Of a stretch of 49,946 nt of DNA, positions 16,097 to 27,311 are shown piece after piece. Position numbers and translations under genes: made by a program. Each line of letters opens with the position of its first letter. The first letter of the stretch is position 1. The notes beneath the pieces were generated by a model. The model had not been told where the DNA came from. It was given only the letters and a program-made list of their open reading frames with translations, and searched no databases. This stretch comes from Alistipes senegalensis (GTDB lineage: Bacteria > Pseudomonadota > Gammaproteobacteria > Burkholderiales > Burkholderiaceae_D): assembly GCA_023664945.1 (NCBI GenBank), contig JAMPER010000006.1:1-49946 (forward strand), read 5' to 3'.

Positions 16097-19000
16097 TCAG
16101 CCGACCCACCGGCGGGCATTTCTGAACATGCGCATCCAGGGAGAATCTTCCTTCCAGGAATCAGGATGCCAGGAATGTTGTACGGTACGAAATACCCGTT
16201 CGGCATGGGGCATCAGCACCGTAAAACGGCCATCCTCTGTTGTAACAGAGGTGATACCACCTGGCGAACCATTCGGGTTGAACGGATAAGTTTCCGTCGG
16301 CATCCCATTATGATCCACATACCGCATGGCAACATGCACTTTCCCTATATCGCCCTGCCGGGAAAAATCGGCAAATCCTTCACCATGTGAAACCACAATC
16401 GGCGTACGCAGCCCGGCCATACCGTCAAAGAAAATAGAAGGCGATTGTGGCACTTCCACCATCGTAAAACGGGCCTCGAACTGTTCGGAGCGGTTTCGGG
16501 TAAACTTCGGCCAGGCATCTGCGCCGGGAATAATGGATTGCAGGTTGCTCATCATCTGGCAGCCATTGCAAATCCCCAGCGCAAAACTGTCTTGTCTTGC
16601 AAAAAAGGCGGCAAACTGTTCCCTGAGCCTGTCATTGAAAAGAATCGTCTTGGCCCAGCCTTCGCCCGCACCAAGCACATCCCCGTAAGAAAAACCGCCC
16701 ACAGCAATCATGCCACTAAAACCGGCAAGATCAGTCCGCCCGGCAATCAGGTCGCTCATATGCACATCCACAGCCGTAAAACCAGCCTTGTGCATCACAT
16801 AAGCCGTTTCCACATGGGAATTAGAACCTTGCTCCCGCAGAATCGCCACTTTGGGACGAATGCCGGTTGCAATATAGGGAGCAGCAATATCTTCCTGCAT
16901 ATCAAACGGAACAACAGGCCGCATACCCAAATCAGCCTCATCTGTTATCCGCTGGTATTCCATATCGGCGCAATCCGGATTATCCCGCAAGCGGGCAATG
17001 CGCCAGCTCGTTTCGCTCCATAGGCGATTCAATCCGGCAAGCGGCTGCGAATAAACCATTTTGCCGCCATGCAAAACCGTCAGGCTTTTTTCATCCGCTA
17101 TCGTCCCGATAACATGGGCAGCAGAATCAAGGCGATATGCTTTCAGGCACTGCATGACCGCTTCAAGATCCTGTGCCTTTACCTGCATAACAGCACCCAA
17201 CTCTTCGGCAAAAAGCACGCGGAAAAGGCTGTCATGCAAGCGGTCTGCCGCTGCATCGCTTCCCGTCAAAACAGCGTCAAGCGACAGGCGCAGCCCGGTG
17301 CGCGAGGCAAAAGCCATTTCGGCCAATGTTACAAACAGGCCGCCGTCCGAACGGTCATGATAAGCCAGCAGTTTGCCTTTGGCATTCAGCTGCTGTATTG
17401 CCGAAAAGAAAGAAACCAGATCCTGCGGGGCATCCACATCCGGTACCTCATGGCCAATCTGCCCTGTCACTTGCGCCAATGCAGAAGCACCCAGGCGGTT
17501 TTTTCCGCGTCCCAGGTCAACCAGCAGCAGCACCGTATCACCTGCATCCGTTTTCAGTTGCGGCGTCAGTGCCTTTCTGGCATCACAAACCGGCGAAAAA
17601 GCCGAGACAATAAGGGAAACCGGCGCAATCACTTCCTTGTCAACGCCATCTTCCTGCCAGGTCGTCCGCATGGAAAGCGAATCCTTGCCGACAGGAATGC
17701 TGATACCCAATGCCGGGCACAACTCCAGGCCAACCGCCTTAACAGCATCAAAAAGCGCGGCATCCTGCCCTGCCTGCCCGCAGGCAGCCATCCAGTTGGC
17801 CGACAGCTTGATATCCGATATTTTGCCAATCGGCGCAGAAGCGATATTGGTAAGCGCCTCGCCAATCGCCATCCGGCACGAAGCCGCCGCATCAATAACC
17901 GCAACCGGCGTTCTCTCCCCCATCGCCATGGCTTCGCCTTCATGCCCCTCAAAACTCATGAGCGTAACCGCGCAATCTGCTACCGGCACTTGCCAGGGAC
18001 CCACCATCTGATCACGCGCCGTCATGCCGCCGACAGTCCTGTCACCAATCGTAATCAAAAAAGACTTGTCGCCAACAGCCGGCAGCTGCAATATTTTCTC
18101 TGCCGTTTCTGCCAGACTTAACCCATCAACCTGCACCGGCGGATAGTGATGCGCAACATGGCTTACCTGCCGGTGCGTCTTTGGTGGTTTGCCAAGCAGC
18201 ACCTCCATCGGCATATCGACCGGCTCATTGCCATATTGCGGATCAACCAGTTTCAGCGTTTGCTCTTCCGTTGCCGTTCCCACCACGGCAAAACGACAGC
18301 GTTCCCTTTCGCAAAGCCTTTCAAAAAGCGGCAAATTCTCCGGTGCAATAGCCAAAACATACCGCTCCTGGGACTCATTGCTCCAGATTTCCCTGGGCGA
18401 CATGCCGCTTTCCTCAAGCGGAATACGGCGCAAGTCAAAATGGGCGCCGCAACGGGCATCATGGGCAATTTCTGGAAAAGCATTAGAAAGTCCGCCTGCG
18501 CCAACATCATGAATAGAAAGAATCGGATTATTTTCCCCCATGGCCCAACAGGCATTAATCACTTCTTGCGCCCGCCTTTCCATTTCAGGATTGCCACGCT
18601 GGACAGAATCAAAATCCAAATCCGCCGTATTGGCGCCTGTCGCCATTGAGGATGCCGCACCGCCGCCCATGCCAATCCTCATACCGGGGCCGCCAAGCTG
18701 AATCAGCAAACTGCCCGGCGGCAGATCACGCTTGAAAGTATGGCCGTCTGAAATATTGCCGATACCGCCTGCAATCATAATCGGCTTGTGATAGCCGAAA
18801 ACCTGCCCGCCGACATTCTGCTCATAAGTACGGAAATAACCGGCCAGATTGGGGCGGCCAAACTCATTGTTAAAAGCAGCGCCGCCAATAGGCCCCTCAA
18901 TCATGATCTGCAAGGGAGAAGCAATCCTTTCCGGCCTGCCATAAGCCGATGCTTCTTTTGCCGCCTCGTCCGGCTGCGTGACATCCGACGCATTTTCCCA

Positions 19001-20059
19001 CACCCGGCGTGCCTGCGGCAGCATCAGGCTGGAAACCGTAAAGCCGGTCAGGCCGGCTTTGGGCTTGGCTCCACGGCCTGTGGCCCCCTCATCCCTGATT
19101 TCACCGCCTGCACCGGTTGAAGCCCCCGGGAAAGGGGAAATAGCCGTAGGATGGTTATGGGTTTCCACCTTCATCAAAATATGGGTCAGCTCATCAGAAG
19201 CCTGGTATTCATGCCCTGCCTCCTCGCCGCGCGAATAAAACCGCATGACTTTTCCGCCCTGGATAATGGAAGAATTGTCTTTATAGGCAACAATCGTCCC
19301 TTCCGGGTGCTGCTCATGGGTATGGCGTATCATGCTGAAAAGCGATCTGTCCTGCCTTTCGCCGTCAATCGTCCAGTCTGCATTGAAAATCTTGTGGCGG
19401 CAATGCTCGCTGTTGGCCTGTGCAAACATCATCAGCTCAACATCAGTCGGGTTGCGGTTGGCAGCGGCAAACGCCTCGTACAGATAATCCACCTCATCCT
19501 CCGAAAGCGCCAGCCCCATTTCCGCATTGGCCTTCTCAATTGCTGCTTTGCCTCCTGACACAATATCCACATATTCCAGGGGGGCAGGCGGCAATTCGGC
19601 AAAAAGCCGGTCAACTTCCTGTTTATCAAACAGAACGGTTTCCGTCATGCGGTCATGCAGAATATTCGCTACATCTGCACGCTGCTCCCCTGCAAGCGGG
19701 GCAGCGCCCTGCCTGAGCACAATATAAAAGGAAATCCCCCGCTCAATACGCCTGATTTGCTGCAAACCGCAATGGCGCGCAATATCCGTTGCCTTGGAAG
19801 ACCAGGGAGAAATCGTGCCCAGCCGCGGCACCACTACCAGCTCCATACCGGTTTCGTTGCCGGTAAAGCGCTCGCCATAATCCAGCAGGGAAGACAAGCG
19901 GAGCATTTCTCCGTCAGAAAGCGGAGAAGCAACATTCACAAAATGGACAAAGCGACCGGTTATTCCTGTTATATCAGGAACAACCTTTTTTAAACGCGAC
20001 AGGAACCCTTTTGTACGAAAAGCAGACAGGGCATTGGAACCCGGTATGATGAGCATCAT
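16097..20059 (-). CDS. purL: Phosphoribosylformylglycinamidine synthase (large, single-chain PurL)
   Basis: About 1320 aa. It converts FGAR plus glutamine to FGAM in purine synthesis. The N-terminal linker and two ATP-dependent AIRS-like halves are followed by a C-terminal glutaminase. Seen: [56 protein letters not shown], and near the end [15 protein letters not shown] with the glutaminase nucleophile Cys. The frame is open back to 20224, but the family starts [12 protein letters not shown]. The ATG pair at 20059/20056 ([15 protein letters not shown]) is therefore taken as the start; the upstream 55 residues overlap the neighbouring terminator and are unlike PurL. The ribosome-binding site is weak. 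The other pur genes of this window lie 21 kb away. Confidence 0.97.
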   Translation of the reverse strand: MMLIIPGSNALSAFRTKGFLSRLKKVVPDITGITGRFVHFVNVASPLSDGEMLRLSSLLDYGERFTGNETGMELVVVPRLGTISPWSSKATDIARHCGLQQIRRIERGISFYIVLRQGAAPLAGEQRADVANILHDRMTETVLFDKQEVDRLFAELPPAPLEYVDIVSGGKAAIEKANAEMGLALSEDEVDYLYEAFAAANRNPTDVELMMFAQANSEHCRHKIFNADWTIDGERQDRSLFSMIRHTHEQHPEGTIVAYKDNSSIIQGGKVMRFYSRGEEAGHEYQASDELTHILMKVETHNHPTAISPFPGASTGAGGEIRDEGATGRGAKPKAGLTGFTVSSLMLPQARRVWENASDVTQPDEAAKEASAYGRPERIASPLQIMIEGPIGGAAFNNEFGRPNLAGYFRTYEQNVGGQVFGYHKPIMIAGGIGNISDGHTFKRDLPPGSLLIQLGGPGMRIGMGGGAASSMATGANTADLDFDSVQRGNPEMERRAQEVINACWAMGENNPILSIHDVGAGGLSNAFPEIAHDARCGAHFDLRRIPLEESGMSPREIWSNESQERYVLAIAPENLPLFERLCERERCRFAVVGTATEEQTLKLVDPQYGNEPVDMPMEVLLGKPPKTHRQVSHVAHHYPPVQVDGLSLAETAEKILQLPAVGDKSFLITIGDRTVGGMTARDQMVGPWQVPVADCAVTLMSFEGHEGEAMAMGERTPVAVIDAAASCRMAIGEALTNIASAPIGKISDIKLSANWMAACGQAGQDAALFDAVKAVGLELCPALGISIPVGKDSLSMRTTWQEDGVDKEVIAPVSLIVSAFSPVCDARKALTPQLKTDAGDTVLLLVDLGRGKNRLGASALAQVTGQIGHEVPDVDAPQDLVSFFSAIQQLNAKGKLLAYHDRSDGGLFVTLAEMAFASRTGLRLSLDAVLTGSDAAADRLHDSLFRVLFAEELGAVMQVKAQDLEAVMQCLKAYRLDSAAHVIGTIADEKSLTVLHGGKMVYSQPLAGLNRLWSETSWRIARLRDNPDCADMEYQRITDEADLGMRPVVPFDMQEDIAAPYIATGIRPKVAILREQGSNSHVETAYVMHKAGFTAVDVHMSDLIAGRTDLAGFSGMIAVGGFSYGDVLGAGEGWAKTILFNDRLREQFAAFFARQDSFALGICNGCQMMSNLQSIIPGADAWPKFTRNRSEQFEARFTMVEVPQSPSIFFDGMAGLRTPIVVSHGEGFADFSRQGDIGKVHVAMRYVDHNGMPTETYPFNPNGSPGGITSVTTEDGRFTVLMPHAERVFRTVQHSWHPDSWKEDSPWMRMFRNARRWVG

Positions 20060-20172
20060 GTATTGAAAAGTAGAAATTGGCGACAGAGCTGTAAGATTTC
20101 TATTATACCCGCCGCCCGGCTTTTTCTGCTTTTTTCTGTCCGCCCTGCAACCGTACAGGCATAAAACACCTG

Positions 20173-20222
20173 CAAAAAACGATGATGTGTTTTCCCGGTG
20201 TACCAAAAGAAAACACATCATC
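20173..20222 (-). terminator. Strong terminator of the RND efflux operon
   Basis: A 14-bp perfect stem (GATGATGTGTTTTC with GAAAACACATCATC) and a 14-base loop are followed on the minus strand by six T after one G. It begins 6 bp past the RND pump stop codon. Confidence 0.85.
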
Positions 20223-20227
20223 AAGGC

Positions 20228-23200
20228 CTACTTCTCATCCTCCCCATTGTCTTCCGGTTTTTGACCAGGTTCTTCCCTCTCTTCCGGCTGTGGCTGTGGC
20301 TGTGGCTGTGGTTGTTCCTGTTCAGGTTCCTCCGGCTGTAGTTGTATCGGCATCCGGGATTGCGCCTGTACAGGTTCCCCTGATTGTGCCGGTGCCTTGT
20401 TAACCGTTTTTTTCCGTGCCCCAAAGAAACTGTTTACAAGAACATAGAAAATAGGTGTAAAGAAAATCCCCAATACGGTCGCTGCTGTCACACCGCAAAC
20501 AACTGTTGTGCCAATCGCGTTCTGGCCGCCGGAACCTGCGCCGGAACTGATCATCAGCGGTATAACGCCAATTACGAAAGCCAGAGAAGTCATGATAATC
20601 GGCCTTAAGCGCTGGCGGGCGGCATGGACAATGGCATGGAAAAGATCCTCCCCTTTTTCATGCATTTCCCTGGCAAACTCCACAATCAGGATGGAATTTT
20701 TGGCAGAAAGGCCAATAACTGTCAGCATACCAATCTGGAAATAAACATCGTTGCTCATCCCCCGAAGCATCATTCCGGCCAAAGCGCCAATCACACCTGT
20801 TGGCACGACCAGCAAAACGGCAAAAGGAATAGACCAGCTCTCATACAACGCCGCCAGGCAAAGGAAAACAATCACCAGCGAAATGGCATAAAGCATGGGC
20901 GCCTGTGAACCGGCCATCTTCTCCTGGTAGGAAAGGCCTGTCCAGGCATAGTCAAAACCAGGAGGCAATTCTCCTGCCAGCTTTTCCATGGCAGCCATGG
21001 CCTGCCCCGTACTCTTGTTTTGGCCAGGTACGCCAAGAATTTCAAGCGAAGGCAAACCGTTATAGCGTTCCAGGCGTGGAGAACCTTTCTCCACATCCAT
21101 GGAAATAAATGACGAAAACGGAACCATTTCACCTTTTGCATTACGGATGCGATACCTGTCAAAATCCTTGGCCTGCATACGATAAGGCGCATCAGCCTGG
21201 ATATACACTTTTTTTGTCCGCCCGCGATCCATGAAATCATTAACATACATACCGCCCCAGTATGCGGAAATCGAAGTATTGATCTCGCCTCTTGAAAGAC
21301 CTTGTGCGCCAGCCTTGGCCAAATCAATATCCAGCACATACTGATCCACATCCTCAAGGCCGTTGGGGCGCACTGCCTGCAAATCAGGATTCTGGTTCGC
21401 TTTGGCCAGCAGAATATTGCGGGCATTCATCAAGGCTTCGTGCCCCTGGTTGGCACGGTCTATCAGCTCAAAGTCAAAACCGGTTGCATTGCCCAATTCC
21501 ATGATGGCCGGCGGAGAAAACGCATAAACTTCCGCCTGCTGGATTTGTGAAAATCGTGCCATGGCTCGCTGTACAATAGCAGAAACACGCTGCTCACTGC
21601 TTTTACGTTCGCTCCAGTCCTTTAAGCTGACAAAAGCCAGGCCGGCATTTTGCCCGCTGCCGCCAAAACTGAAACCGGCAATAGTCAGAACACTTGCCAC
21701 GGAATCCTTTTCATCTTCGCGAAAGTAGGTATCCACCTCATTTAGCACCTTTCGCGTCCGCTCAAGCGTCGCCCCGGTCGGCAACGTAACCTGGACAAAC
21801 AACACGCCCTGGTCCTCATCCGGTAAAAAACCGGAAGGAAGCCGCCAAAACATATAGCCGATGCACCCGATTCCCACCAGAAAAACGAGCAAATAACGCT
21901 TGGGTTTGGAAATCACCCGGGAAACCCCGCCCTGGTAACGGCCGGAAACCCTGTCAAACCAGGTATTAAACCGCCCAAAGAAACCCGTTGTCCTGTGCGG
22001 CATCACATCCGGCAGCATCGTGGCACACAAGGCCGGCGTTAAAATCATGGCCACCAGAACAGAAAGCGTCATGGCTGTCACGATGGTAATGGAAAACTGG
22101 CGGTAAATCACACCGGTTGAACCGCTCATAAAAGCCATCGGTACAAAAACAGCGGCAATAACCATGGCAACCCCCACCAGCGCGCCAGTAATCTGCCCCA
22201 TGGATTTCTTCGCCGCTTCTTTCGGGCCGATATGCTCCTCATGCATAATCCGCTCAACGTTTTCAACCACCACAATGGCATCATCAACCAAAAGCCCGAT
22301 TGCCAGCACCATACCGAACATAGTCAACGAATTGATGGAAAAACCCGTCAAGGCCAGCACCCCGAAGGTACCCAATAAAACAACCGGAATAGCAATAGTA
22401 GGAATCAGCGTTGCCCTGAAATTCTGGAGAAACAGATACATCACCAGAAAAACCAGGATAATCGCCTCTCCCAGCGTATGGAAAACCTCTTCAATAGAAA
22501 GTTTGACAAAAGGCGTGGTGTCATAGGGATAGACATTTTTGACACCTGCCGGATAAAACTTGGAGAGCGACTCCAGCTCCTTCTTGATCAATGCCGCCGT
22601 ATTCAGCGCATTGGCGCCGGAAGCCAGCTTGATAGCCAGGCTTGCCGCAGGTTGGCCGTTATAAAAATCCTCCGAATTGAACAGCTCATTATTCAGCTCA
22701 ATGCGTGCCACATCCTTCAAAAATACCGATGAGCCGTCTGTATTTGTCCGGAGAAAGATATTTTCAAACTGTTCGACTTTTTCAAAGCGCTCTGCAGCAA
22801 TAATGGTCAGGTTAATTTCCTGTCCCGGGAGAGCAGGACGTGCGCCAACCTGTCCACCAGTCACCTGCGCATTCTGCGCCTGTATGGCAGCGATAATATC
22901 AGACGGATTCAGTTTGTACTGCTCCATTTTCAACGGATCCAGCCATATCCGCATAGCATATTGCGAACCGAAAATCTGTGTATCGCCTACCCCGTTCAAA
23001 CGACCGATTGCATCCTGGATATTGCTCGCAATATAGTCAGACAAATCAGCCCCATCCATCTTGCCATCTTCCGAAATCAGCGTAGCAACCAACAGAAAGT
23101 TCTTGACTGATTTGGTTACCGACAGGCCTTGCCGCTGAACTTCCTCCGGAAGCAGCGGTGTGGCAAGCTGCAACTTGTTCTGCACCTGCACCTGGGCAAT

Positions 23201-23503
23201 ATCGACATCCACCCCGGAATCAAACACCAGATTGATCGTAGCCTGGCCGGAAGAGTCGCTGCTCGAATACATATAAATCATGTTATCGATACCCTTCATC
23301 TGCTGCTCAATTACCTGGGTAACCGTACTTTCAAGCGTTTTGGCAGAAGCGCCGGGATAGGTAGCAGAAATAGCAACTTCAGGCGAGGCAATAGAAGGAT
23401 ACTGGGCAACCGGCAGGGTAGAAATGGAAAGCGCACCCGCCAACATAATCAGGATAGCAATCACCCATGCAAAAATGGGGCGATCAATGAAAAAGTTGGC
23501 CAT
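20228..23503 (-). CDS. RND multidrug efflux pump, inner-membrane transporter (AcrB/MexB type)
   Basis: 1091 aa. A proton-driven drug exporter that works as a trimer with the adaptor encoded just upstream. HAE1-family features: [20 protein letters not shown] at the start, the paired aspartates of transmembrane helix 4 in [16 protein letters not shown], the second-half [21 protein letters not shown], and large periplasmic loops after helices 1 and 7. The last 55 residues are unusual: after the final helix comes a Gln/Pro/Glu-rich tail ([18 protein letters not shown]...), partly encoded by a GGCTGT hexamer repeat, about 40 residues longer than typical AcrB. No outer-membrane channel gene follows; a terminator comes directly after. 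The pump presumably borrows a TolC-type channel from elsewhere. Confidence 0.95.
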   Translation of the reverse strand: MANFFIDRPIFAWVIAILIMLAGALSISTLPVAQYPSIASPEVAISATYPGASAKTLESTVTQVIEQQMKGIDNMIYMYSSSDSSGQATINLVFDSGVDVDIAQVQVQNKLQLATPLLPEEVQRQGLSVTKSVKNFLLVATLISEDGKMDGADLSDYIASNIQDAIGRLNGVGDTQIFGSQYAMRIWLDPLKMEQYKLNPSDIIAAIQAQNAQVTGGQVGARPALPGQEINLTIIAAERFEKVEQFENIFLRTNTDGSSVFLKDVARIELNNELFNSEDFYNGQPAASLAIKLASGANALNTAALIKKELESLSKFYPAGVKNVYPYDTTPFVKLSIEEVFHTLGEAIILVFLVMYLFLQNFRATLIPTIAIPVVLLGTFGVLALTGFSINSLTMFGMVLAIGLLVDDAIVVVENVERIMHEEHIGPKEAAKKSMGQITGALVGVAMVIAAVFVPMAFMSGSTGVIYRQFSITIVTAMTLSVLVAMILTPALCATMLPDVMPHRTTGFFGRFNTWFDRVSGRYQGGVSRVISKPKRYLLVFLVGIGCIGYMFWRLPSGFLPDEDQGVLFVQVTLPTGATLERTRKVLNEVDTYFREDEKDSVASVLTIAGFSFGGSGQNAGLAFVSLKDWSERKSSEQRVSAIVQRAMARFSQIQQAEVYAFSPPAIMELGNATGFDFELIDRANQGHEALMNARNILLAKANQNPDLQAVRPNGLEDVDQYVLDIDLAKAGAQGLSRGEINTSISAYWGGMYVNDFMDRGRTKKVYIQADAPYRMQAKDFDRYRIRNAKGEMVPFSSFISMDVEKGSPRLERYNGLPSLEILGVPGQNKSTGQAMAAMEKLAGELPPGFDYAWTGLSYQEKMAGSQAPMLYAISLVIVFLCLAALYESWSIPFAVLLVVPTGVIGALAGMMLRGMSNDVYFQIGMLTVIGLSAKNSILIVEFAREMHEKGEDLFHAIVHAARQRLRPIIMTSLAFVIGVIPLMISSGAGSGGQNAIGTTVVCGVTAATVLGIFFTPIFYVLVNSFFGARKKTVNKAPAQSGEPVQAQSRMPIQLQPEEPEQEQPQPQPQPQPEEREEPGQKPEDNGEDEK
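20286..20315 (+). repeat. GGCTGT hexanucleotide tandem repeat inside the pump gene
   Basis: Four perfect copies and a fifth with one change (GGTTGT). Because the unit is 6 bp, copy-number change would lengthen or shorten the PQ stretch of the pump tail without shifting the frame. Confidence 0.8.
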
Positions 23504-23510
23504 AGGTTAC

Positions 23511-24932
23511 TTACTCCGCTTCTTCTTTTGCCGTTTTTTCTTCTGGCTCAGGCTGTTTTTCCTCAGCATTGGCAACAGGTTGTTCTTCTTTCACAACCTG
23601 TTGTTCTTTTTTTGCAGTCTCTGTTTCCTTCATCTCGGTATTGGCAATAGAAACCGCCTCCTGCACGACTTCCGAACGGACCGCTTCTCCGGTCACAACC
23701 TGCCCATGTTTCACCTTCTGCAGGCCGTCAGTCAACACCTTGTCTCCCGGCTTTAACCCATCTGTTATCAGCCAGTTATTTCTGTAGTCGCGATCCAGCG
23801 TCACATAACGTGTGGCCACATAATAATCATTCTGACCTAAGGAAGCGTCTTCTGTTATAGCCTCCTTTTCTGTTTGCTCCTCCCCGTTTTGCAACAACGG
23901 ATTTTCCTTCGTCAGCACATATACCATCGGCCGGTTCTTGGTATCACGCATGACTGTTTTTTGCGGAACCAGGACAGTACCTTCACGAACCCCTTCTTCA
24001 ATCACAGCCCTGACATACATGCCGGGAAGAAGAACATGATCCGGATTATCAAAAGTAGCACGCACCGTTACAACACCCGTGCTTTGCTCAATGGTCACAT
24101 CAGAAAACAGCAATTTCCCCAAAATCCAGTCCGGTTCCTCCCCTTCTGCACGGTTGCCGCCTATTTTGGCATAAGGCGTACCATCTTCCAGCTTCAGTTT
24201 GATTCTGGTTCCCCGCTGCGCGCCGTCCTGAACTTCTCCCGTTGCCAAAGCTCGCCGCAGCTTCAGCAGCTCGGTACTGGACTGGGTAACATCCACATAA
24301 ACAGGCGACAACTGCTGTACCGTCGCCAGCGGATCAGGCTGATTCTGGGTTACCAGTGCACCTGGCGTCACAAACGAACGGCTGATCCGGCCGGATACAG
24401 GCGAAAGCACCTTGGTATATTCCAGATTGATCCGTGCAGTTTCCACTGCCTGCTTTGCTACATTAACCGATGCAATCGCCTGATCACGCGCTGCAACTGC
24501 ATCATCATATTCCTGCTTGCTGACAGCATTGATATCCACAATTTTGCCGTAACGTTCTGCCATCAGGCGGGCAGCAACTACATTGGCCTGCGCCCTGGCA
24601 AGATCTGCACGGGCACTGTCATAGGCTGCCTTAAAAAGGGCCGGATCAATCTGATACAGCGGCTGGCCTTCCTTGACATCGGAGCCTTCTTCAAAAAGCC
24701 GTTTCTGGATAATACCGCTCACCTGGGGCCTGACTTCAGAAACCAGAAAAGCTGAAACCCTTCCCGGCATTTCCGTTATCAACGGCACATTGTTTGCCTG
24801 CGCGACCAGATAATTTACCTTGACATTCTGCTGAACCGGTTCTGCTTCTTCCCGGCACCCCGTCAGGCAGCATACTGCCGCAAACAACACGCCGAACAGA
24901 CTTCCCCTGTATAGTACCGGCAAGCTACTCAT
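23511..24932 (-). CDS. RND efflux periplasmic adaptor (AcrA/MexA type lipoprotein)
   Basis: 473 aa. It bridges the inner-membrane pump to an outer-membrane channel. A lipoprotein signal ends in the lipobox LTGC (Cys about residue 26). Then follow the lipoyl-like half-motif ITEMPGRVSAFLVSEVRPQV, a long helical hairpin (ADLARAQANVVAARLMAERY ... AVAARDQAIASVNVAKQAVE), and the beta-barrel and membrane-proximal parts (VLSPVSGRISRSFVTPGALV, LLPGMYVRAVIEEGV). The last 55 residues form an acidic Lys/Glu/Gln tail (KETETAKKEQQVVKEEQPVA...), not usual for the family and matching in style the tail on the pump. GGGAG stands before the ATG. It is 7 bp from the pump gene, so the two are one operon. Confidence 0.94.
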   Translation of the reverse strand: MSSLPVLYRGSLFGVLFAAVCCLTGCREEAEPVQQNVKVNYLVAQANNVPLITEMPGRVSAFLVSEVRPQVSGIIQKRLFEEGSDVKEGQPLYQIDPALFKAAYDSARADLARAQANVVAARLMAERYGKIVDINAVSKQEYDDAVAARDQAIASVNVAKQAVETARINLEYTKVLSPVSGRISRSFVTPGALVTQNQPDPLATVQQLSPVYVDVTQSSTELLKLRRALATGEVQDGAQRGTRIKLKLEDGTPYAKIGGNRAEGEEPDWILGKLLFSDVTIEQSTGVVTVRATFDNPDHVLLPGMYVRAVIEEGVREGTVLVPQKTVMRDTKNRPMVYVLTKENPLLQNGEEQTEKEAITEDASLGQNDYYVATRYVTLDRDYRNNWLITDGLKPGDKVLTDGLQKVKHGQVVTGEAVRSEVVQEAVSIANTEMKETETAKKEQQVVKEEQPVANAEEKQPEPEEKTAKEEAE

Positions 24933-25202
24933 TTTTCTCCCTTTTCACCACATCCAGTCACGCCCGTTTCTAGGCAAAACACGCAACAACAATAAGGATA
25001 AGGGTTCTTTACCCAAAACTGAACTAGTATAAAGGAAATACCGGCTTATTCCGCCACTTTTTTTGCGGTACAACAACCCGGATCCCTGCCTGTCCGAACC
25101 CTTGCACAATCCATTTCCAAAAACACTTTTTCCGGATTTTTCCCCGATATTTTCCTTATCCTATAATTAAAGCGCTATCTTTTCCTTTTCCCATACAGAT
25201 TG

Positions 25203-26333
25203 ATGATTACTCTTTATTCTCTCGTTCTTTTCGCCTGGATCGTATTCCGGCTCATCATGCCTTTACCTGTTGGTATGGCAGCCAGACTTGGCCTGGCATC
25301 TTTAGTTCTACTGATATCGCTCAAGCACTTCTTTTTCCAGCATCTTTTTGGCGGCCTGGCCTCGCCGGAACTGCCGCGCTTCGCTATCATTCTGGCCGGT
25401 TGGCTTTATGCAACCCTGGTGTTTCTCTTTGTTCTTGTTGTCATCCGCGATATTGCCGCATGTATCCTGTGGCTGGCCGCCAAAACCGGTTTTTCCGTAA
25501 AACCGGCCCTCATGGCCTGGCCGTTTTCCCTCAGCATAGTTCTGCTTTCCCTGGCATGCAGCACCTACAGCCTGTATGAAGCTATCCGCCTGCCGGACGT
25601 GAAAACAAAAGAAGTCCGGCTCAAGCGCCTGCCTTCCGAACTGGACGGATTAACCATCGTCCAGATTACCGATTTACATGTCAACGCCTTCAATCCTGAA
25701 AGCCAGGTAAGGAAAGTGGTAAAAACCATCAACAACATCCGGCCTGATCTCATTTTGCTGACAGGGGATATAGTGGATGGCAGCCCAGAAAAGCGTGAAA
25801 CAGACATCGTGCCACTGAAAGACCTGAAAGCCCGATACGGCATATATGGCGTTGTCGGCAATCATGAATACTATTCTGATTACGATGCCTGGCAAACCCG
25901 GCTGACCGGACTGGGTATCCATATGCTGAATAATGCCCATGTTACCCTTTCCATCCATGATGCCCCCCTGGTTATTGCCGGTATCACCGATGCGGCAGCG
26001 GCTGCCTTTGGCAAACCCATTCCGGATATCGGCAAGGCACTGGAAAATACCCCGGAAAATACCGTTCGCATCCTGCTGGCACACCGCCCAAAAAATGCGG
26101 AAATTCATGCAAAAGCAGGCATTGACCTTCAGCTTTCAGGGCACACCCACGGCGGACAAATAATAGGATTTGATCGAATTGTTGCGCACTTTAACGAAAA
26201 CCTGTTGTCGGGCTGGTACGATATCGGCAACATGAAACTGTATATCTGCCCTGGCACCAGCCTGTGGAATGGTTTTCCCGCCCGCTTCGGCGTTCCTTCG
26301 GAAATTCCTGTTTTCACTCTCCGAAAAGGATAA
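25203..26333 (+). CDS. Membrane-anchored calcineurin-like metallophosphoesterase (YaeI type)
   Basis: 376 aa. Four hydrophobic segments in residues 1-120 anchor the protein. A two-metal phosphoesterase domain follows with all five motifs: ITDLHVNAF (D, H), LLTGDIVDG (D), VVGNHEYYSD (N, H), ILLAHRPKN (H) and LSGHTHGGQ (H, H). Related proteins such as E. coli YaeI cleave phosphodiesters, but the physiological substrate is unknown, with envelope lipids or glycolipids plausible. The ATG at 25203 is used; the TTG just before it adds only one residue. A TATAAT-like -10 (25162-25167) lies about 36 bp upstream. Divergent from the efflux operon. Confidence 0.88.
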   Translation: MITLYSLVLFAWIVFRLIMPLPVGMAARLGLASLVLLISLKHFFFQHLFGGLASPELPRFAIILAGWLYATLVFLFVLVVIRDIAACILWLAAKTGFSVKPALMAWPFSLSIVLLSLACSTYSLYEAIRLPDVKTKEVRLKRLPSELDGLTIVQITDLHVNAFNPESQVRKVVKTINNIRPDLILLTGDIVDGSPEKRETDIVPLKDLKARYGIYGVVGNHEYYSDYDAWQTRLTGLGIHMLNNAHVTLSIHDAPLVIAGITDAAAAAFGKPIPDIGKALENTPENTVRILLAHRPKNAEIHAKAGIDLQLSGHTHGGQIIGFDRIVAHFNENLLSGWYDIGNMKLYICPGTSLWNGFPARFGVPSEIPVFTLRKG

Positions 26334-26500
26334 TGCGAGGCCATATAGATAAGAAAACAGCAAAATCCCGGCTATTATCACTTTATTCTGATACTGTCAT
26401 TCCGGATATAAAAACGTGATTACCGGTCAATACACCTGCCACAGGTTATTGATCCCTGATAGGCCTTTCTTCTTTCCTGCTATAAAAACGGAGAAAAATA

Positions 26501-27247
26501 ATGAAATGGAATACCTCATTATATGATGCAAATCACCACTTCGTTTCTGAATATGGCAAGGAATTGCTTGCATTTATTCCTGATAATCCGGAACAATCCA
26601 TACTGGATCTGGGCTGTGGCACAGGAACCCTAACGGTACAATTATCCCGCCTGGCAGGTAAAGTTATAGGCATAGACAGTTCGCAAAGCATGGTAAATAA
26701 AGCAAAAGAACAATTTGGGCATATTGCATTCAGGGTATGCAATGCGCTGGATCTGCCTTTTTCACAGGAATTTGACGTCATTTTCTCCAACGCCGTTTTT
26801 CACTGGATCACTAACCATCACTTGCTTTTGCAAAATATTTACCGGTCATTAAAACCGCAAGGCCGTCTGGTGTGTGAATTTGGCGCAAAAGGCAACATTG
26901 CATCCATTGAAAGTGCTTTTGCACAGGCAAGCAAAAAACTGGGCATTAACTACAAAACAAAATTCAACTTTATTACACCAGATAAATTTTCAGCAATACT
27001 TGAAAAAAACGGCTTTATAATCGATACCGTTTATGATTACGACAGGCCAACCCCGTTAAGCGATGGCCGGCGGGGATTAAGAAACTGGATAAAACAGTTT
27101 TTTGCTTCCGAACTGGCCATGATACCAGAAAACCGGCATGACTTTATCTTTCAACATGTGGAAACGCTAACTGAAAATACTGGATGGACTGGTCAGGAAT
27201 GGATAGCTGATTACAAAAGATTAAGAGCCATTGCCCATAAAAACTGA
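26501..27247 (+). CDS. Class I SAM-dependent methyltransferase
   Basis: 248 aa. A Rossmann methyltransferase with the SAM-binding glycine loop ILDLGCGTGTLTVQL, the acidic strand VIGIDSSQSMVNKAKEQF, VIFSNAVFHWI and the post-core LKPQGRLVCEF strand. The FSNAVFHWI and SLKPQGRL pieces and the length resemble trans-aconitate/malonyl-ACP type small-molecule methyltransferases (Tam/BioC group) rather than nucleic-acid enzymes. The substrate is not determinable. A good GGAGA ribosome-binding site stands 7 bp before ATG. It has AT-richer codon use than its neighbours and no operon partner, which fits but does not prove acquisition. Confidence 0.8.
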   Translation: MKWNTSLYDANHHFVSEYGKELLAFIPDNPEQSILDLGCGTGTLTVQLSRLAGKVIGIDSSQSMVNKAKEQFGHIAFRVCNALDLPFSQEFDVIFSNAVFHWITNHHLLLQNIYRSLKPQGRLVCEFGAKGNIASIESAFAQASKKLGINYKTKFNFITPDKFSAILEKNGFIIDTVYDYDRPTPLSDGRRGLRNWIKQFFASELAMIPENRHDFIFQHVETLTENTGWTGQEWIADYKRLRAIAHKN

Positions 27248-27311
27248 CTCACGCCAATTGAAGTAAAAGCTGACACCTTATTACATATCCTGCATTGGGA
27301 ACCAGAAATAT

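Noticed and set aside
20060-20224. Longer PurL start at 20224
   Set aside because: The added 55 residues are unlike the family, overlap the efflux operon terminator, and the standard [12 protein letters not shown] start lies at 20059.
26334-26500. Possible small gene between the phosphoesterase and methyltransferase
   Set aside because: The only frames are antisense shadows of the phosphoesterase end with no ribosome-binding site.
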